The notes beneath the pieces were generated by a model. It did no database searches, was not told where the DNA came from, and was given only the letters and a program-made list of their open reading frames with translations. Both the position numbers and the translations under genes were made by a program. DNA of 7,789 bases from Rhodospirillaceae bacterium (lineage in GTDB: Bacteria; Pseudomonadota; Alphaproteobacteria; UBA8366; GCA-2717185). Location: the NCBI GenBank assembly GCA_028817685.1, contig JAPPPC010000108.1:1-7789 (forward strand). Direction: 5' to 3'. Shown here in pieces: positions 5,893 to 7,789 of the stretch (within the stretch, counting starts at the first letter, position 1; the number at the start of each line of letters is the position of its first letter).

Positions 5893-6975
5893 TTAATGCG
5901 TCTCGAAGTGCGGCAGCACTTCCGCCTCGATCAGCTTGCGCGATTCCTCGGTGGGCGTATCGACACCTGAACGTGTCCCGCTCAGGATCAGCTTGTCGAT
6001 TCCCATCGCCTCTATCGCCCGTAGCTGTTCGATAACACGGTCTGGGGTGCCTACGATCGCGTATTCATCGATGAAGTCGGGTGTCAGCACCTCGGCCTGA
6101 TCGGAATCGCCTTTGGTGTGCTGCGTCATGTTGTAACTGTTGCGCAGCTTGTACATCACATCTTTCTGGCTTTCGGTCAGCGGGCCGCTCGTCTTGCCAT
6201 GCATGACGCCAAAGCGCGTATAGACCGTCAAACCGCCACGCACGAGATTGCGGGCCGTGTCGATATCCGGATGGCAGCCGCAATTGACGTAAGCGCCGTA
6301 CTGAATGGCATCGGGATCGAGTCCCGCTTCGGTGCGCGCCGCGCGGACTAGATCGATGCCCCAGCGCAGCCGCTCCGGCGACGCCCCCAGAGTAAACACC
6401 ACACGGTCCGCGGTCCGGGCGGCGATGGCGATTACCTTCGGACCGCTGGCAGCGACCTCGACCGGCACCTTGCGCTCGCCCTTCTGCGTGTCCGCGATCC
6501 AGCCGATATAGCTGTCGGCAGGCGCTTCGGCGAGTTGGAGTTCCGACATCGGCGGTGCGGCCTCGAGCGCGATATCGCTGATCTCTTCGAAGGGCACATG
6601 GTCGCCGCTGAGATAGGCCTGAAGGTGCCGCATATAGCGTTCGAACTGCACCAGCTTCGCGGGTGCGCGGCCCAGATGCGCCAACGCCGAGTCGCCCCGG
6701 CCGATGCCGCAGACCGCGCGACCGCGTGAAATCGACTGTACCGTCGCGATGGCGCAGGCGACGGCCGCGGCATTGCGCGTGATCGAATTCGTCACGCCGG
6801 TCTGCAGCTTGAGGCGCGAGGTGACATTCGCCGCCTGCGCCAGGGCGATGAAGGAATCGCCCGACAGATTTTGCGAGTCGACCACGCTGAGCCCGTCCCA
6901 GCCGCCGTCTTCGGCTAGCTTCGCGCTGTGCAGGATGGCCCGCGGCGCGCTGAAGGCGTGGGTCCAAAGTTCCAT
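5893..6975 (-). CDS. LLM class flavin/F420-dependent oxidoreductase
   Basis: 360 residues with a luciferase-like monooxygenase TIM-barrel fold. Seen: MELWTHAFSAPR at 1-12 for the first strand, ETA-type region GGWDGLSVVDSQNL at 24-37, KLQTGVTNSITRN at 56-68, the strongly conserved SRGRAVCGIGRGDSALAHLG at 83-102, VPVEVAASGPKVIAIAARTADR at 170-191, and VGTPDRVIEQLRAIEAMGID at 308-327 near the C-terminus. These blocks match the LLM subgroup that includes F420-dependent reductases such as methylene-tetrahydromethanopterin reductase. Whether FMN or F420 is used cannot be decided here. The start is ATG 6975 with GGAGG (6986-6982) 6 nt upstream. It is divergent from the CoA transferase gene. The substrate is unknown; a role in oxidising or reducing a small organic molecule is inferred from the family only. 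Confidence 0.94.
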   Translation of the reverse strand: MELWTHAFSAPRAILHSAKLAEDGGWDGLSVVDSQNLSGDSFIALAQAANVTSRLKLQTGVTNSITRNAAAVACAIATVQSISRGRAVCGIGRGDSALAHLGRAPAKLVQFERYMRHLQAYLSGDHVPFEEISDIALEAAPPMSELQLAEAPADSYIGWIADTQKGERKVPVEVAASGPKVIAIAARTADRVVFTLGASPERLRWGIDLVRAARTEAGLDPDAIQYGAYVNCGCHPDIDTARNLVRGGLTVYTRFGVMHGKTSGPLTESQKDVMYKLRNSYNMTQHTKGDSDQAEVLTPDFIDEYAIVGTPDRVIEQLRAIEAMGIDKLILSGTRSGVDTPTEESRKLIEAEVLPHFETH

Positions 6976-7042
6976 GTGATCCCTCCAATGATTTTCGGCA
7001 GGCTACTCGATTGTGCCTTGTCCAGACGATAAGGTTTCGCAC

Positions 7043-7061
7043 CGCGCCGATAAACGGCGCG
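7043..7061 (+). promoter_or_regulatory. GC-rich leader hairpin upstream of the CoA transferase gene
   Basis: Seen: a perfect 7-bp inverted repeat CGCGCCG (7043-7049), loop ATAAA, CGGCGCG (7055-7061), ending 18 nt before ATG 7080 and just upstream of the purine-rich ribosome site AGGGGAAGGGAACGGA. CGATA occurs three times around it (7027, 7048, 7060). It could be an operator half-site pair for a dimeric regulator or an RNA hairpin affecting translation. No clear promoter hexamers were found in the rest of the 104-bp gap. Confidence 0.45.
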
Positions 7062-7079
7062 ATAGGGGAAGGGAACGGA

Positions 7080-7789
7080 ATGAGCGATTTGAGCGCGTAT
7101 AAAGGGGCGTTGACCGGAATTCGGGTTGTCGATTTCAGCCGCATCGTGGCGGGCCCGCACTGCACGATGTGTCTGGCGGATCTCGGCGCGGAGGTCATCA
7201 AGGTCGAGGATACGGCGCATGGCGACGACATCCGCCATCACAAACCGCCCGAGATCAAATGCGATTCGCCCTACTTCCTGTCGCTTAACCGCAACAAATC
7301 TTCCGTCGGGATCGACTTCACCAGCGATGGCGGCAAGGAAGTCGCGCACGATCTCATCGCGAAAGCCGATGTGCTGGTCGAAAACTTTCGCACCGGTGTC
7401 ATGGAACGCCACGGTCTCGGCTACGAGGCGATCAAGGATCGCTATCCCAACCTGATCTATTGTTCGATCTCGGGGTACGGCCGGACCGGCTCGCAGGCGA
7501 CCCGCGCGGCCTACGACCCGGTCGTGCAGGCGGAAAGCGGCCTGATGGCGACCAATGGCAGCCCGGAATCGGGGCCGATGCGGACGGGTCTGGCCGTTAC
7601 CGACATGCAAACCGGCCTTTACGCGGCGCAATCGATCCTGGCCGCCCTGTTCGCCCGCGAGCGCGGCGGCAGCGGACAACATATCGAAATCGCCCTGTTC
7701 GACGTCGCCGTATCCTCCCTTTCCCATTACGGTATCCGTTGTCTTATGGACGGCACCGAATTGCCGCGCGTCGGAAATGGCAGCAACGC
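7080..7789 (+). CDS. Family III CoA transferase (CaiB/BaiF), N-terminal part (cut by window edge)
   Basis: An open frame from ATG 7080 runs off the window after 236 codons, over half of the usual length of about 400. Known: these enzymes move CoA between carboxylic acids through an aspartyl-CoA anhydride. Seen: LTGIRVVDFSRIVAGPHCTM at 11-30, LADLGAEVIKVED at 32-44, SLNRNKSSVGIDF at 68-80, ADVLVENFRTG at 96-106, CSISGYG at 128-134, and the catalytic region RTGLAVTDMQTGLYA with D175, which aligns with the catalytic Asp (D169) of CaiB. GSGQHIEIALFD follows at 197-208. The start is supported by GGGAACGGA just before the ATG. It is divergent from the LLM gene. Acceptor and donor acids cannot be told from sequence; carnitine-, formyl- and racemase-type relatives share these motifs. 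Confidence 0.96.
   Translation, partial: MSDLSAYKGALTGIRVVDFSRIVAGPHCTMCLADLGAEVIKVEDTAHGDDIRHHKPPEIKCDSPYFLSLNRNKSSVGIDFTSDGGKEVAHDLIAKADVLVENFRTGVMERHGLGYEAIKDRYPNLIYCSISGYGRTGSQATRAAYDPVVQAESGLMATNGSPESGPMRTGLAVTDMQTGLYAAQSILAALFARERGGSGQHIEIALFDVAVSSLSHYGIRCLMDGTELPRVGNGSN

Noticed and set aside
6065..7231. Long minus-strand open frame of 388 codons
   Set aside because: It overlaps the LLM gene in another frame and the CoA transferase; its composition is Arg/Gly/Ala-rich low-information sequence with no domain.
6915..7727. Minus-strand open frame of 270 codons opposite the CoA transferase
   Set aside because: The plus strand encodes an unmistakable CaiB-type protein with catalytic Asp; the opposite frame has no motif or ribosome site.

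Overview
The window is GC-rich, densely packed, single-chromosome-style bacterial DNA. Gene content (acyl-CoA ligase, acyl-CoA dehydrogenase, family III CoA transferase, SDR, LLM flavin/F420-type oxidoreductase, PhyH dioxygenase, DUF1330, MsrA), strong AGGAGG-like ribosome sites and short intergenic gaps suggest a proteobacterium, most likely a free-living alphaproteobacterium with large acyl-CoA and xenobiotic-type catabolic gene sets. That taxonomic placement is inference from protein style; no rRNA or other marker is present. I see no tRNA, rRNA, CRISPR array, transposase, integrase or phage gene.

Layout: (1) 1-299, minus: N-terminal 99 residues of an SDR oxidoreductase cut by the window edge. 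(2) 300-445: divergent intergenic region. (3) 446-1987, plus: complete AMP-forming acyl-CoA ligase, ending 7 bp from the convergent end of the next unit. (4) 5018-1995, minus: a probable five-gene operon in the order DUF1330 protein, MsrA, second divergent MsrA, acyl-CoA dehydrogenase, compact VOC-like protein. Gaps are 68, 6, 33 and 13 bp. (5) 5019-5117: compact divergent promoter region. (6) 5118-5888, plus: PhyH-family Fe(II)/2-oxoglutarate dioxygenase. (7) 6975-5893, minus: LLM-class oxidoreductase, convergent with the dioxygenase at a 4-bp gap. (8) 6976-7079: divergent region holding a strong GC hairpin. (9) 7080-7789, plus: N-terminal 236 residues of a CaiB/BaiF-type CoA transferase cut by the edge.

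How the genes may work together: a substrate acid could be activated either by the ligase or by the CoA transferase, desaturated by the acyl-CoA dehydrogenase, and further oxidised by the SDR, LLM enzyme or PhyH dioxygenase. The two Msr enzymes would repair oxidised methionine. No substrate can be named from sequence, and the genes lie in at least five transcription units, so a single pathway is only a hypothesis.

The most interesting points are local. The two tandem msrA-type genes lie in the same reading frame, separated by one amber codon and two sense codons; the second has a rearranged active site (GCHWCTE instead of GCFWG) and a TTG start without a good ribosome site. The VOC-like protein appears shortened in its second half. 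Two intercistronic or leader hairpins are also visible. I did not find a clearly new multi-gene system.
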